Origin: Saprospiraceae bacterium
Lineage (GTDB): Bacteria; Bacteroidota; Bacteroidia; Chitinophagales; Saprospiraceae
Length of the DNA stretch: 64,000 nucleotides
Direction of reading: 5' to 3'
Assembly: GCA_016716185.1 (NCBI GenBank)
Contig: JADJWV010000002.1
Location: 2,580,501-2,644,500, forward strand
Under the pieces are notes generated by a model. The model was not told the origin of the DNA and did no database searches. It saw nothing but the letters and a program-made list of their open reading frames with translations. Positions 18,318 to 27,287 of the stretch are shown here, in pieces (within the stretch, counting starts at the first letter, position 1; each line of letters opens with the position of its first letter). The position numbers and the translations under genes are program-made.

Positions 18318-18530
18318 AGATTTTAAAATTTAAGGTTAGCTAAAAGAATCATTGTTTATATACTAAATTAAATACGGCAGAACAATCACTGAGGTTGCCA
18401 AATCTGCCGATTTTAACTTCCATGAGCAAAAATAAACAAATTCAGAGGGATAAATGCCATTTTTTACTGACATAAAGTTAAGCTAAGGCCTGTAAATCAG
18501 AGCCTTAAAGCTCAGTTCTGAAGACTTCGT

Positions 18531-18561
18531 AAAAAAAAAGTCCGGACGAGCGCCCGGACTT
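18531..18561 (-). terminator. Intrinsic terminator at the end of the dcw cluster (after ftsZ)
   Basis: Perfect 8-bp stem AAGTCCGG (18538-18545) / CCGGACTT (18554-18561), 8-nt loop, followed on the minus strand by nine T (A-run 18531-18539). It sits 43 bp beyond the ftsZ stop. Confidence 0.93.
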
Positions 18562-18604
18562 AATAAACCAATCTCATGAAAAGGTATGAAAAGACGAAGC
18601 ATCT

Positions 18605-19987
18605 TTAATCGACATTATCGTGGAGAAAGGAGCTCTCTTCCCGAATTTCGGGTTTGTTATCCTCATCTATGTACATCCGTACTTTAGATGAATTGAACTC
18701 TGAAGAAGGGTTAACCCAATCCAACTTCACATTTCTCCGTTCAAAAGCCGGTATATTTTCTGTGTCTGTTAAGTTTTTTACATCTTGTAAGGGCGAGGAC
18801 ATTACGGGGTTACGACCTCTTTTACTCTGATGAGTACTTAACTCCTGGTCATGTTGCTTAGAGCCGATAGACAATCCTTCAGCCGAATTGGTGGCGGGAT
18901 GTCTTTCGATTATTTTTTTGTCTTCGGGCTGTTCTTCAAACTCAAACACATAAGGTTTTCCAACAGTTTCATCGGTATTCCTAATGTTTTCATAATCTTC
19001 GTCAAGCCCTATTTTTTTTGCAATTTGATCGGTGCGTTCTTTATATCCGGATCCAAATCCAGTCGCAATCAAAGTAACGCTGATCTGATCATTCAGACTG
19101 TCGTCTACGCAGGAACCCCAAATGAGGTCTGTTTCGAAGCCAGCTTCCTGTTGAATGTACTCGGTAATGGTACCCACCTCATCCATTGTGATCTCCGGAT
19201 TTCTTCCGGTTGTAATATTCAAGAGGATATGTTTAGCCCCACGAATGTCGTTGTCCTCCAATAAAGGAGAATTCAAGGCATTTTCTATAACTTTTTTAGC
19301 CCGATCGTCGCCGGATGCTGCGGCAGAGCCCATTATTGCAACACCGCTTTCTTTCATTACGAAATTTACATCCTCAAAATCCACATTGATGTAGCCCGGA
19401 ACTGTTATAATTTCAGCGATTCCTTTAGCAGCAGTAGCCAGCACATTATCGGCATGAGAAAATGCACTGGACATAGGCAAATTCCCATAAATCTGTCTTA
19501 ATTTATCATTTGAAACGACGATGAGTGCATCGACGTTTTGTTTTAATTGTTCAATTCCTTCCTGGGCATGCTTTCCTCTTCGCGGACCTTCAAAAGAAAA
19601 TGGCTGAGTCACAATGCCCACGGTGAGAATCCCCATTTCACGGGCCACTTTAGCTAAAATCGGACCAGCACCTGTCCCAGTTCCACCACCCATTCCTGCA
19701 GTAATAAATAACATCTTGGTATCGGCTTCCAGGAATTCCTGAAGGTCTTCCGTAGATTCAAGGCAGGCCTTTTTACCCATTTCGGGATTATTGCCAGCTC
19801 CCCGACCGACTGTCAGATTAGGTCCAAGTTGAATTTTATGAGGTACCGGACTCAGATCCAGGGATTGGTTGTCCGTATTGCAAATTGCAAAATCGACACC
19901 TCTGATCCCTAAATTATACATGTGGGTCACAGCATTGGTTCCACCACCTCCTACTCCGATGACCTTGATGATGGAATTTTGACTCAT
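18605..19987 (-). CDS. ftsZ: Cell division protein FtsZ
   Basis: The tubulin-like GTPase that polymerises into the Z ring, 460 residues. The GTP-binding signature GGGTGTGAG lies near residue 100, with the N-terminal GVGGGGTNAV and the T7-loop region (VDFEDVNFVM). Residues ~320-410 form a variable acidic linker. The conserved C-terminal peptide IPAFERRNVKL (about residue 415), which contacts FtsA, is not at the extreme end: about 35 further acidic residues follow it. It is the last gene of the dcw cluster, 103 bp after ftsA, and is closed by a strong terminator. Confidence 0.97.
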   Translation of the reverse strand: MSQNSIIKVIGVGGGGTNAVTHMYNLGIRGVDFAICNTDNQSLDLSPVPHKIQLGPNLTVGRGAGNNPEMGKKACLESTEDLQEFLEADTKMLFITAGMGGGTGTGAGPILAKVAREMGILTVGIVTQPFSFEGPRRGKHAQEGIEQLKQNVDALIVVSNDKLRQIYGNLPMSSAFSHADNVLATAAKGIAEIITVPGYINVDFEDVNFVMKESGVAIMGSAAASGDDRAKKVIENALNSPLLEDNDIRGAKHILLNITTGRNPEITMDEVGTITEYIQQEAGFETDLIWGSCVDDSLNDQISVTLIATGFGSGYKERTDQIAKKIGLDEDYENIRNTDETVGKPYVFEFEEQPEDKKIIERHPATNSAEGLSIGSKQHDQELSTHQSKRGRNPVMSSPLQDVKNLTDTENIPAFERRNVKLDWVNPSSEFNSSKVRMYIDEDNKPEIREESSFLHDNVD

Positions 19988-20090
19988 ATTATAAAATTCA
20001 ATATCTGTTTATGATGTAAAGATACGTAATTATATATTACAAATAAAAATAAATTATGATTTTTTTTTATATATAAATTAAAAAAATATA

Positions 20091-21449
20091 TCAGATGTAC
20101 GAATCTGCACCCGGCTTGAAGAAATCGAGAAATCCGTGGTATACGCCATTCCTGATTTTGCCTAAAATACCCTTTGCTGATTCTACCTCCACTGTTTCAG
20201 TTTCATTTTCGCCGGGATCATCAACATCAAAGACATGTCCCTGCGTTTTAGCCTCTGTTATTTCAGGTAAACCTGGAGTGACTTTCTTCATGGACTCCAG
20301 CAAAATACCCAATCCTGTCGAATATGCCGTTTGTAAAGAACCTTCGTCTAAATGAGCAATTTTATATTCGAGTGGGTTCCCAATCCTGGTTGACAAACCC
20401 GTCTGAAATTCTGCCAACAGTTCTATATCCTTGAGTTTCGCACCACCTCCGGTTAATACCATGCCTGCCAGGATTTTGTTTTCAAATCCACTCCTTCGGA
20501 TTTCCCACATAATGTATTCGAAGAGTTCTTCAACTCTTGATTGGATAATTCTTGCCAGATTTTTTTCAGATATTTCTTTGGGTTCCCTTCCCATCAATCC
20601 GGGTATCGTGATAATGCGATTGTCGACAATTTCATCTGCAACGGCAGAACCAAAACGCTGTTTCAATTTTTCAGCTTGCTCATATATAACCGAGCAACCC
20701 GATTTGATGTCTTTGGTAATGACGTTGGAACCAAGAGGGATGACCCCTGTATAGCGCACTATTCCATCCGCATAAATGCTGACTTCTGTAGTTCCTCCTC
20801 CAATATCAACCAGCACAACACCGGCCTCTTTCTCATCATTCGATAAAACTGCTTCGGCTGTAGCTGTGGGCTCCAGAACGAAACCCGCAATATGCAACTG
20901 TGCTTTTTCAACAGCTCTGATCAAATTATCAAGCGCTTCTGTGTTGGCAGTAATGATGTGGAAGTTCCCTTCCAATCGGGATCCGGCCATGCCTATTGGA
21001 TCCAGATAACCTTCCTTGCTGTTGTCGATATAAAACTCCTGTGGCACGACATGTAATATTTTATCGCCATGGGGCAAGGCTATTTTATGCATGTTTTGAA
21101 TCAGGATTTCGATGTCTTCCTGGGTGATTTCATTTTTTGGATTGTCCCGATAAACTACAGACTGGTGATGAAGGCTTTTGATATGTTCTCCGGCAATACC
21201 CACAAAAACAGTCGTGATTTCCTGTCGGCTGCGTTTTTCTGCCTGATCGATAGCATCGCAAATTGCTTTTGAAGTTTTATCGATGTTGCTCACCACCCCT
21301 CTCTGTACTCCATCGCATGAAGCGGTCCCAAAACCCAACAACTCAATTTTTCCCAAAATATTTTTCTTCCCTGCAAATGCGCTTACTTTGGTAGTCCCGA
21401 CATTCAGGGCTACAACTACTTCCGGATTTGGATTGTAACTTACTTCCAT
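20091..21449 (-). CDS. ftsA: Cell division protein FtsA
   Basis: An actin-like ATPase of 452 residues that tethers FtsZ to the membrane. Motifs: phosphate 1 NVGTTKVSAFAG, phosphate 2 VLVDIGGGTTEVSIYADG, adenosine loop VLTGGGAKLKDIELLAE, and the 1C/SHS2 insertion around residues 85-165. The extreme C-terminus (ILGKIRNGVYHGFLDFF) can form the membrane-targeting amphipathic helix, preceded by an acidic linker. It lies 29 bp after ftsQ and 103 bp before ftsZ. Confidence 0.96.
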   Translation of the reverse strand: MEVSYNPNPEVVVALNVGTTKVSAFAGKKNILGKIELLGFGTASCDGVQRGVVSNIDKTSKAICDAIDQAEKRSRQEITTVFVGIAGEHIKSLHHQSVVYRDNPKNEITQEDIEILIQNMHKIALPHGDKILHVVPQEFYIDNSKEGYLDPIGMAGSRLEGNFHIITANTEALDNLIRAVEKAQLHIAGFVLEPTATAEAVLSNDEKEAGVVLVDIGGGTTEVSIYADGIVRYTGVIPLGSNVITKDIKSGCSVIYEQAEKLKQRFGSAVADEIVDNRIITIPGLMGREPKEISEKNLARIIQSRVEELFEYIMWEIRRSGFENKILAGMVLTGGGAKLKDIELLAEFQTGLSTRIGNPLEYKIAHLDEGSLQTAYSTGLGILLESMKKVTPGLPEITEAKTQGHVFDVDDPGENETETVEVESAKGILGKIRNGVYHGFLDFFKPGADSYI

Positions 21450-21478
21450 ATCATAAGATTTTTATCGGATGAATAAAT

Positions 21479-22267
21479 TCAACTTTCCTGTTTTTCCTTT
21501 TTACCAATAATTTGTCCTTTGAATTTCAGGTTGATGGTTTCATATACATTCCATCCCTGACGACCCATGTTTTCCTGATAGAATAATTTCAAACGATTCA
21601 ATTTGTCTTCGACACCTTCTGTTCCCCCGAGGAGAATTTTTTCCTGGCCGATTTTGGGAATCAAGGTAAGATCGCCGTTAGAATCCAAATCAATTTGTTC
21701 AATCAACGCATGTGCAAAACTATCCGCACCAATTGCATTGACTAATTTTATCAAGCTTCCGTAATAAATTTTGTTTTTTTCGTCCAGCCGGTTGCCGGAT
21801 ACCGGTTGCCAAAGTCCTGTAGCCACTGGCACCCTTGCCCCATATTTCGGAGAGACCGGAATTTTGTAGCCCATTTCGTCCAGATAAAATTGGCTGCCCT
21901 GAACATCCACCACCCTTACGATTGGTTTTCGCTGTTCGATATAAATGTGAAGTTTATTTTTCGGATCGACAAATATTTCTGCTTTACGCACAAGCGACTG
22001 TTTCAACAGGTAATTTTCAAGTTGATCCAGTTTCAACGCATAGATACTGATCCTGCGCACATCCTTGTTGTAAAAATCAAAGACCCATTTTTTAACATCT
22101 GCCATTTCAATCAGCCCACCTTGCCCAAAAGTTTCCAGACGGATGATCAGGTCTTTCGGTTTTTCAATTCTTTTATTCTTGACCGCGTGCATCCAGAAGA
22201 TGCCAATACCCAAAAGTATCAACAGGTTGACCGATATTAAAATGAGACCTTTGAGTTTTGTGTTCAT
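21479..22267 (-). CDS. ftsQ: Cell division protein FtsQ/DivIB-like
   Basis: 262 residues: a short cytoplasmic tail, one membrane helix (residues ~5-27, LILISVNLLILLGIGIFWMH) and a periplasmic part. Residues ~38-110 correspond to the POTRA/FtsQ region (VDPKNKLHIYIEQRKPIVRV) and ~115-255 to the FtsQ beta domain (YINLKFKGQIIGKK-like ending). Sequence identity to proteobacterial FtsQ is low, as usual in this phylum; position between murC and ftsA supports the call. FtsQ links early and late divisome proteins. It lies 48 bp after murC. Confidence 0.85.
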   Translation of the reverse strand: MNTKLKGLILISVNLLILLGIGIFWMHAVKNKRIEKPKDLIIRLETFGQGGLIEMADVKKWVFDFYNKDVRRISIYALKLDQLENYLLKQSLVRKAEIFVDPKNKLHIYIEQRKPIVRVVDVQGSQFYLDEMGYKIPVSPKYGARVPVATGLWQPVSGNRLDEKNKIYYGSLIKLVNAIGADSFAHALIEQIDLDSNGDLTLIPKIGQEKILLGGTEGVEDKLNRLKLFYQENMGRQGWNVYETINLKFKGQIIGKKEKQES

Positions 22268-22315
22268 GTGTTTGAACTTACAACTGTTAGTATTCTTTTG
22301 AAATTTAACTTATAT

Positions 22316-23683
22316 CTATTTTTCAATGACTTCAATCATTGGGTCTATCATCAAATCCAGGTCGCCTGCTCCCAAAGTCATCACCACATCGAGTTCCAGA
22401 TCCGGCAACAAACGGAGGAGGCTGTCTTTTCTGCAAATCCATTTTTTTGGATGCCTGATGCGATCAAACAGCAATTCCGAATTGATTCCCGGAATGGGTT
22501 CTTCTCTGGCGGGATAAATTTCAACCAAAATGATCTGATCCAATCCTTCGAGCGCAGATGCAAACTCTTCAAGAAAGTCTCGCGTACGCGAATACAGATG
22601 CGGTTGAAATATTCCTGTAATCAGACGATCGGGATAGATATCCCTGCACGCCTGAATAACAGACCGCAATTCTTCAGGATGGTGGGCGTAATCATCGATC
22701 AGAACTTTTTTAGGGGTATCCAGTCTCCATTGGAATCGTCGCTGAATTCCCGTAAAGCTTTCAAGTCCTTTTCGGATCCTGTTTTCATTCAGCCCGAGTT
22801 GCATGGCTACACTTATTGCTGCCAATGCATTGCGGACATTATGATGGCCAGGCAAGCGTAAAGATAATTCTTTTATATGATATATTTTACTAATATATTC
22901 AAACAAAACCCTGCCAGAATCGGTTCCCGTGATTTGAGCTCTCACGTCTCCGGAATCTGTTCCAAATAGATAAATTTCAATGTCCTCCAGACTGGAATGA
23001 AATTTCTCAATATCCTCTGCAGCTATAGTGTTACTGAGGTATAAAGTACCTCCTGATTTTATTTTACCGGCAAATTCCAGATATGAATTGACCATGGCTT
23101 CCCGGCTGCCATAAATATCGAGATGATCCGCATCCAAAGAGCCAATAATGGCAATATTCGGGCTGAGGTGTAAAAATGAGCGATCGTACTCATCAGCTTC
23201 CTCAACCATGAACTGACTTCCTGTGTCCAGAAAATTGGTTTGATAATTGGTACTGATCCCCCCCAAAAAAGCGGTCACAGGAAGACCCCCATCGACGAGC
23301 AGATGGCTGAGCAGTGCGCTGGTGGTCGTTTTTCCATGCGTACCTGCCACAGCAATATTGAAAACCTGTCGAGTGATCCAACCCAACACTTCCGATCGCT
23401 TGTGAATCGGCCATTTTTTTTTCTGTATAAATTGTAATTCGCCCAAATCTGCAGGTACCGCCGGAGTCAGGATCACCAGATCCGTATCTTCGGGAATCAA
23501 ACTCTGATTATCCTCAAAATGTATTTGGATTCCATGTTGTTGCATGGAATCTGTCAGGGGAGAAGGAGTCTTGTCGTAACCATAAATTTTTACTCCCCGT
23601 TTATGGAAATACCAGGCCAGATTGCTCATGCCAATTCCTCCAATACCCAGGAAATAAATGGTTTGCAACTTATCTAATTGCAT
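22316..23683 (-). CDS. murC: UDP-N-acetylmuramate--L-alanine ligase MurC
   Basis: A 455-residue ATP-dependent ligase that adds L-Ala to UDP-MurNAc in the cytoplasm. It shows the Rossmann N-terminus (GIGGIGMSNLAWYFHKRG), the ATP loop VAGTHGKTTTSALL, the EEADEYDRSFL metal-site segment, HHNVRNALAAI and DDYAHHPEEL. Length is normal. Its start overlaps the end of murG by 10 bp, so the two are translationally close. Confidence 0.97.
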   Translation of the reverse strand: MQLDKLQTIYFLGIGGIGMSNLAWYFHKRGVKIYGYDKTPSPLTDSMQQHGIQIHFEDNQSLIPEDTDLVILTPAVPADLGELQFIQKKKWPIHKRSEVLGWITRQVFNIAVAGTHGKTTTSALLSHLLVDGGLPVTAFLGGISTNYQTNFLDTGSQFMVEEADEYDRSFLHLSPNIAIIGSLDADHLDIYGSREAMVNSYLEFAGKIKSGGTLYLSNTIAAEDIEKFHSSLEDIEIYLFGTDSGDVRAQITGTDSGRVLFEYISKIYHIKELSLRLPGHHNVRNALAAISVAMQLGLNENRIRKGLESFTGIQRRFQWRLDTPKKVLIDDYAHHPEELRSVIQACRDIYPDRLITGIFQPHLYSRTRDFLEEFASALEGLDQIILVEIYPAREEPIPGINSELLFDRIRHPKKWICRKDSLLRLLPDLELDVVMTLGAGDLDLMIDPMIEVIEK

Positions 23684-24771
23684 TTTTTTGCGATTTCGAC
23701 GATTTGATTTGCTATGGTTTCTGCGGCCTTTGGTCTGGCCATTTCTTTGAGTTTTGTTTTCATTCTGATCAACACCTCATCATCGGAAAGTATTTCTTCG
23801 ATCAAAGGCCAAAGCCTTTGACTTAATTCCTTTTCGGATAACATAAAAGCAGCATGATGTTCTGTCAAATACGCTGCATTCTTACTTTGGTGATCTTCTG
23901 CTACGTTAGGTGAAGGAATGAGTATACTGGGTTTGCCGGTAACCATCAATTCAGATAGGGTCAGCGCTCCCGCCCTGGAAATTACCAGGTCTGCCGCGGC
24001 ATAAGCCAGATCCATTCTTTCTATAAAAGCGAAACATTTAACGTTTTGGGGGACTTCTGCCAAAGCTGCATTCAGCGTATTTTCATAAATACTTCCATAT
24101 TGCCAAATCCATTGCCATTCATGATGATCGGAGATCATTTGCATAGATCCTAAAATGGCATCGTTTACAGCCCGGGCTCCAAGACTTCCTCCAAATACAC
24201 AAATGGTTTTTTTACCGGGATCGAGTTGAAAAAAATTACTTGCTTCTTTCCGATCAGTTTGCTTCAGAAGATCTTTTCTAACCGGATTCCCGGTATGTAA
24301 AATTTTAGCGACAGGAAAATATTTTTCTAAACCTTGAAATGCAACAAAAATTTTATCAGCCGACTTTGCCAATAATTTATTGGTGATGCCCGGATAAGAA
24401 TTTTGCTCCTGGATCACGATGGGAATCCCCATCCATGAAGATATTCTCAAAACAGGTCCGCTTGCATATCCACCAACGCCTACAGAAATGTCGGGCTTGA
24501 ACCTTCGTATGGTCTGAAATGCTTTGATCAGTGAAATAATTAACAGGAAAATCCATTTTAAATGATCGAGGCTCAACTTTCTTTTCAATCCGCGTATGGG
24601 TAGGCCAACAATGTTGTAACCTGCCTGCGGTACTTTCTGCATTTCGAGTTTACCTGTTGCCCCTACAAAGAGAATTTCGATGTCATTTGAAATTTCTTTT
24701 AATGCATCGGCAATTGCGATCGCAGGAAAAACATGCCCCCCCGTTCCACCACCACTAATCAGTACCTTCAT
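23674..24771 (-). CDS. murG: UDP-GlcNAc:lipid I N-acetylglucosaminyltransferase MurG
   Basis: A GT-B glycosyltransferase of 365 residues that converts lipid I to lipid II on the inner face of the membrane. Signature motifs are GGGTGGHVFPAIAIADAL at the N-terminus, VGVGGYASGPVL, QEQNSYPGITN, FGGSLGARAVNDAI and the donor-binding ISRAGALTLSEL. The start overlaps the 3' end of ftsW by 17 bp and the stop overlaps murC by 10 bp. Confidence 0.97.
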   Translation of the reverse strand: MKVLISGGGTGGHVFPAIAIADALKEISNDIEILFVGATGKLEMQKVPQAGYNIVGLPIRGLKRKLSLDHLKWIFLLIISLIKAFQTIRRFKPDISVGVGGYASGPVLRISSWMGIPIVIQEQNSYPGITNKLLAKSADKIFVAFQGLEKYFPVAKILHTGNPVRKDLLKQTDRKEASNFFQLDPGKKTICVFGGSLGARAVNDAILGSMQMISDHHEWQWIWQYGSIYENTLNAALAEVPQNVKCFAFIERMDLAYAAADLVISRAGALTLSELMVTGKPSILIPSPNVAEDHQSKNAAYLTEHHAAFMLSEKELSQRLWPLIEEILSDDEVLIRMKTKLKEMARPKAAETIANQIVEIAKKCN

Positions 24772-25972
24772 AATTCAATATGAGTTGGGTATCGGCTGGT
24801 TGCTGATCTGCTGTCTGGATTTCAGATTCTGCATCGAGTTTTAAATTTTGTATATGCCTGCTTACGCTGATGATCATACCCAGGGAGATGCTTGTAAAAA
24901 TCATAGAAGTACCACCCATGCTTATAAAAGGTAAAGGAAGACCGGTGATCGGGATAAGTCCCAATGAAACAGCGATATTTGAAAAAGCCTGCATAACGAG
25001 GTTGACTCCGATTCCAATAGTAAGGAGCGCACCAAATGCTCGGGTTGAATTGGTAACGATTCCGACACAATGCAACAGCAAGGCCAGATAAAGAAAAACA
25101 ATTCCAAAACCACCCAGAATCAAACCATATTCTTCACAAATGATGGGATAAATAAAATCAGCGTATGAATAGGGAATAAAATTTTTAAGTTGACTGTTGC
25201 CTGGATTGGGCAAAAAAAGATGCCCATTGGAAATCGCCATTTTAGCTTGCTCGAGTTGATACTCATCTTCTGTACCATTCATGAAATTGGTAATTCTCGA
25301 AACCCAGGTTTCTGCCCTTGTCATTCCGGGAAACCAATTTTCCAGCAACAGTAAGAAAGCAAACAGCATGATTCCAAAAAGCACGACCATTAGGATGTAT
25401 CTGATCTGGATCCTTCCAATAAACATCATGATGATCGAACCCATAAAAACTACTGCTGCCGTACTTAAATTAGAAGGTGCGATCAGTCCGCATATAATGA
25501 GTATAGGAAGCATGATTGGAATGAACGCCGACCGAAATCCTTTGATCACATCTTGTTTCTCAGAAATGGATCTTGCCAAATACAGGAACAAGGCCAGTTT
25601 TGCAAAATCTGAAACCTGAAATGAGACTCCAACAATCGGAATGTACAGCCATCGTTTAGCATCATTGATTGTAACTCCCAGAAAAAAGGTGAGGATCAGC
25701 AGAAATATGGCAAGGATCAACATCACTGGTGCCCATCGATTGAATTTTGTATAATCAATTTTACTAAAGACCCATATGAGTCCAATTCCGACGAGCATAA
25801 AACTCACGTGCTTTGCCAGGAAATAAGATGTGTTGTCTGTATTGTATTTAGTGACACTAACAGAAGTACTGTAAACTGCCAACATTGAAATAAGCGATAG
25901 AATAAAAACAATGGTCCAAATAAAATTAGGCCTGAGAATATAATTGCGCCATTTCAAAATCAACTGACTCAT
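24755..25972 (-). CDS. ftsW: SEDS peptidoglycan glycosyltransferase FtsW
   Basis: A polytopic SEDS protein of about 405 residues that polymerises lipid II at the septum together with FtsI. About ten membrane helices are visible, with FtsW landmarks such as DAKRWLYIPIVGVSFQVSDFAKL, PSNLSTAAVV, NPGNSQLKNFIPYSYADFIYPII and GLPLPFISMGGTSM. The reading frame is open back to 26062, but the extra 30 residues overlap murD and are not family-like. The ATG at 25972 begins one base after the murD stop and is preferred. Downstream it overlaps murG. Confidence 0.95.
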   Translation of the reverse strand: MSQLILKWRNYILRPNFIWTIVFILSLISMLAVYSTSVSVTKYNTDNTSYFLAKHVSFMLVGIGLIWVFSKIDYTKFNRWAPVMLILAIFLLILTFFLGVTINDAKRWLYIPIVGVSFQVSDFAKLALFLYLARSISEKQDVIKGFRSAFIPIMLPILIICGLIAPSNLSTAAVVFMGSIIMMFIGRIQIRYILMVVLFGIMLFAFLLLLENWFPGMTRAETWVSRITNFMNGTEDEYQLEQAKMAISNGHLFLPNPGNSQLKNFIPYSYADFIYPIICEEYGLILGGFGIVFLYLALLLHCVGIVTNSTRAFGALLTIGIGVNLVMQAFSNIAVSLGLIPITGLPLPFISMGGTSMIFTSISLGMIISVSRHIQNLKLDAESEIQTADQQPADTQLILNYEGTD

Positions 25973-25973
25973 A

Positions 25974-27287
25974 TCAGATGGTATTAAGTTTAAAAATTCG
26001 GAACGTTTCTTTGAACTGATTCCCGCGATCTTCGTAATTTTTAAATAAATCAAAGCTTGCACAGGCGGGGGACAATAGAACTACATCTCCTGCCTGAGCG
26101 ATGTTCATGGCTGCTTCCATGGCATCGGCCATGCTATTGGTATCTCTGATTTCCTGTACAATTCCATCAAACGATTTCAAAATTTTAGAATTGTCCACAC
26201 CCATTGCTATGAGTGCTTTAACTTTTTTACTTATCAGTGGAACAAGAACCTGATATTCATTTCCCTTATCCTGACCACCTGCAATCCAGATCACTGGCTT
26301 TTGCATGGCATCCAGCGCCCAGAATACAGAATCCACATTAGTAGCCTTACTATCGTTGATAAATTCAACTCCGTTAATTTCCCCAATCGATTCAAGTCTG
26401 TGCGGGTCGTTCACAAATGTATTTAAGGCATTCTGGATTTGTACGGATGTCAATCCACAACGCAAAGCGACTTCGGTTGCACAAGTCATGTTGATTGCAT
26501 TGTGCCTTCCTTTTAATTTGGTTGTGTTGGTGTCTGCAATTTTCTTTCCATCGGAATAAATAATTCCTGAATTGCTCAATTCAGGTTTCACAAATACCAT
26601 TTCTGATTGAACCGGATGTTCAGCCAAATACTGCATGATATAGCGGTCTCCTTCAAACACGATGAATGTATGTTCGGGTTTCTGATTCATTGCAATCCTA
26701 AACTTCGAAGCGATATATCGTTCCATTTTATATCCGTAGCGGTCGAGGTGATCCGGCGTGATATTAAGCAGTATCGCAATGGTTGGTGTAAATTTTTCTA
26801 TTCCGTCGAGTTGAAAGCTACTCAATTCCAGGACATAATAATCATAACCCCCAAGTGCTACAGCTCTGGCAAAGGAAAGTCCTACATTGCCGCATTTGCA
26901 AACCTTTATTCCATTTTCATGCAAAAGATGGTAAGCCAAATTTGTAGTGGTTGTTTTTCCATTACTCCCCGTAATCCCGATGATGATTCCCTTGCAATAA
27001 GGATATGCAAATTCAATTTCAGAGATGGACGGAATGTCTTTCGATTTGAAATGAGTTAAAATTTCTGCTTCATCGGGAATTCCCGGACTTTTAACTAAAA
27101 GATCGGGTTGAAGTTGCTCGGCTATTTCGTGACTGCCTTCTTCAAAATCAATCTGATTTAAAATCAACTCTTCTTTAAATTGACTTCTGATCAATCCCTT
27201 CTCGCTCACAAATACAGAAAGGCCCATTTTTCTGGCCAGCAATGCTGCCCCGACTCCACTTTCGCCCGCTCCAAGAATTAATACCAT
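25974..27287 (-). CDS. murD: UDP-N-acetylmuramoyl-L-alanine--D-glutamate ligase MurD
   Basis: A 437-residue ligase adding D-Glu to UDP-MurNAc-L-Ala. Visible motifs are the N-terminal nucleotide-binding GAGESGVGAALLA, ATP loop GITGSNGKTTTTNL, LNITPDHLDRYG, GRHNAINMTCA, NDSKATNVDSVFWAL, and the C-terminal LLSPACASFDLFKNYEDRG. The start codon shares one base with the mraY stop (TAATG), which suggests coupled translation. Confidence 0.97.
   Translation of the reverse strand: MVLILGAGESGVGAALLARKMGLSVFVSEKGLIRSQFKEELILNQIDFEEGSHEIAEQLQPDLLVKSPGIPDEAEILTHFKSKDIPSISEIEFAYPYCKGIIIGITGSNGKTTTTNLAYHLLHENGIKVCKCGNVGLSFARAVALGGYDYYVLELSSFQLDGIEKFTPTIAILLNITPDHLDRYGYKMERYIASKFRIAMNQKPEHTFIVFEGDRYIMQYLAEHPVQSEMVFVKPELSNSGIIYSDGKKIADTNTTKLKGRHNAINMTCATEVALRCGLTSVQIQNALNTFVNDPHRLESIGEINGVEFINDSKATNVDSVFWALDAMQKPVIWIAGGQDKGNEYQVLVPLISKKVKALIAMGVDNSKILKSFDGIVQEIRDTNSMADAMEAAMNIAQAGDVVLLSPACASFDLFKNYEDRGNQFKETFRIFKLNTI

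Noticed and set aside
18481..18513. Second hairpin (AGCTAAGGC / GCCTTAAAGCT) just past the ftsZ terminator
   Set aside because: The stem has a bulge and no T-run follows, so it is not claimed as a terminator; possibly chance.
22268..22861. 197-codon plus-strand ORF over the murC/ftsQ junction
   Set aside because: Antisense to conserved murC; composition typical of a shadow frame.
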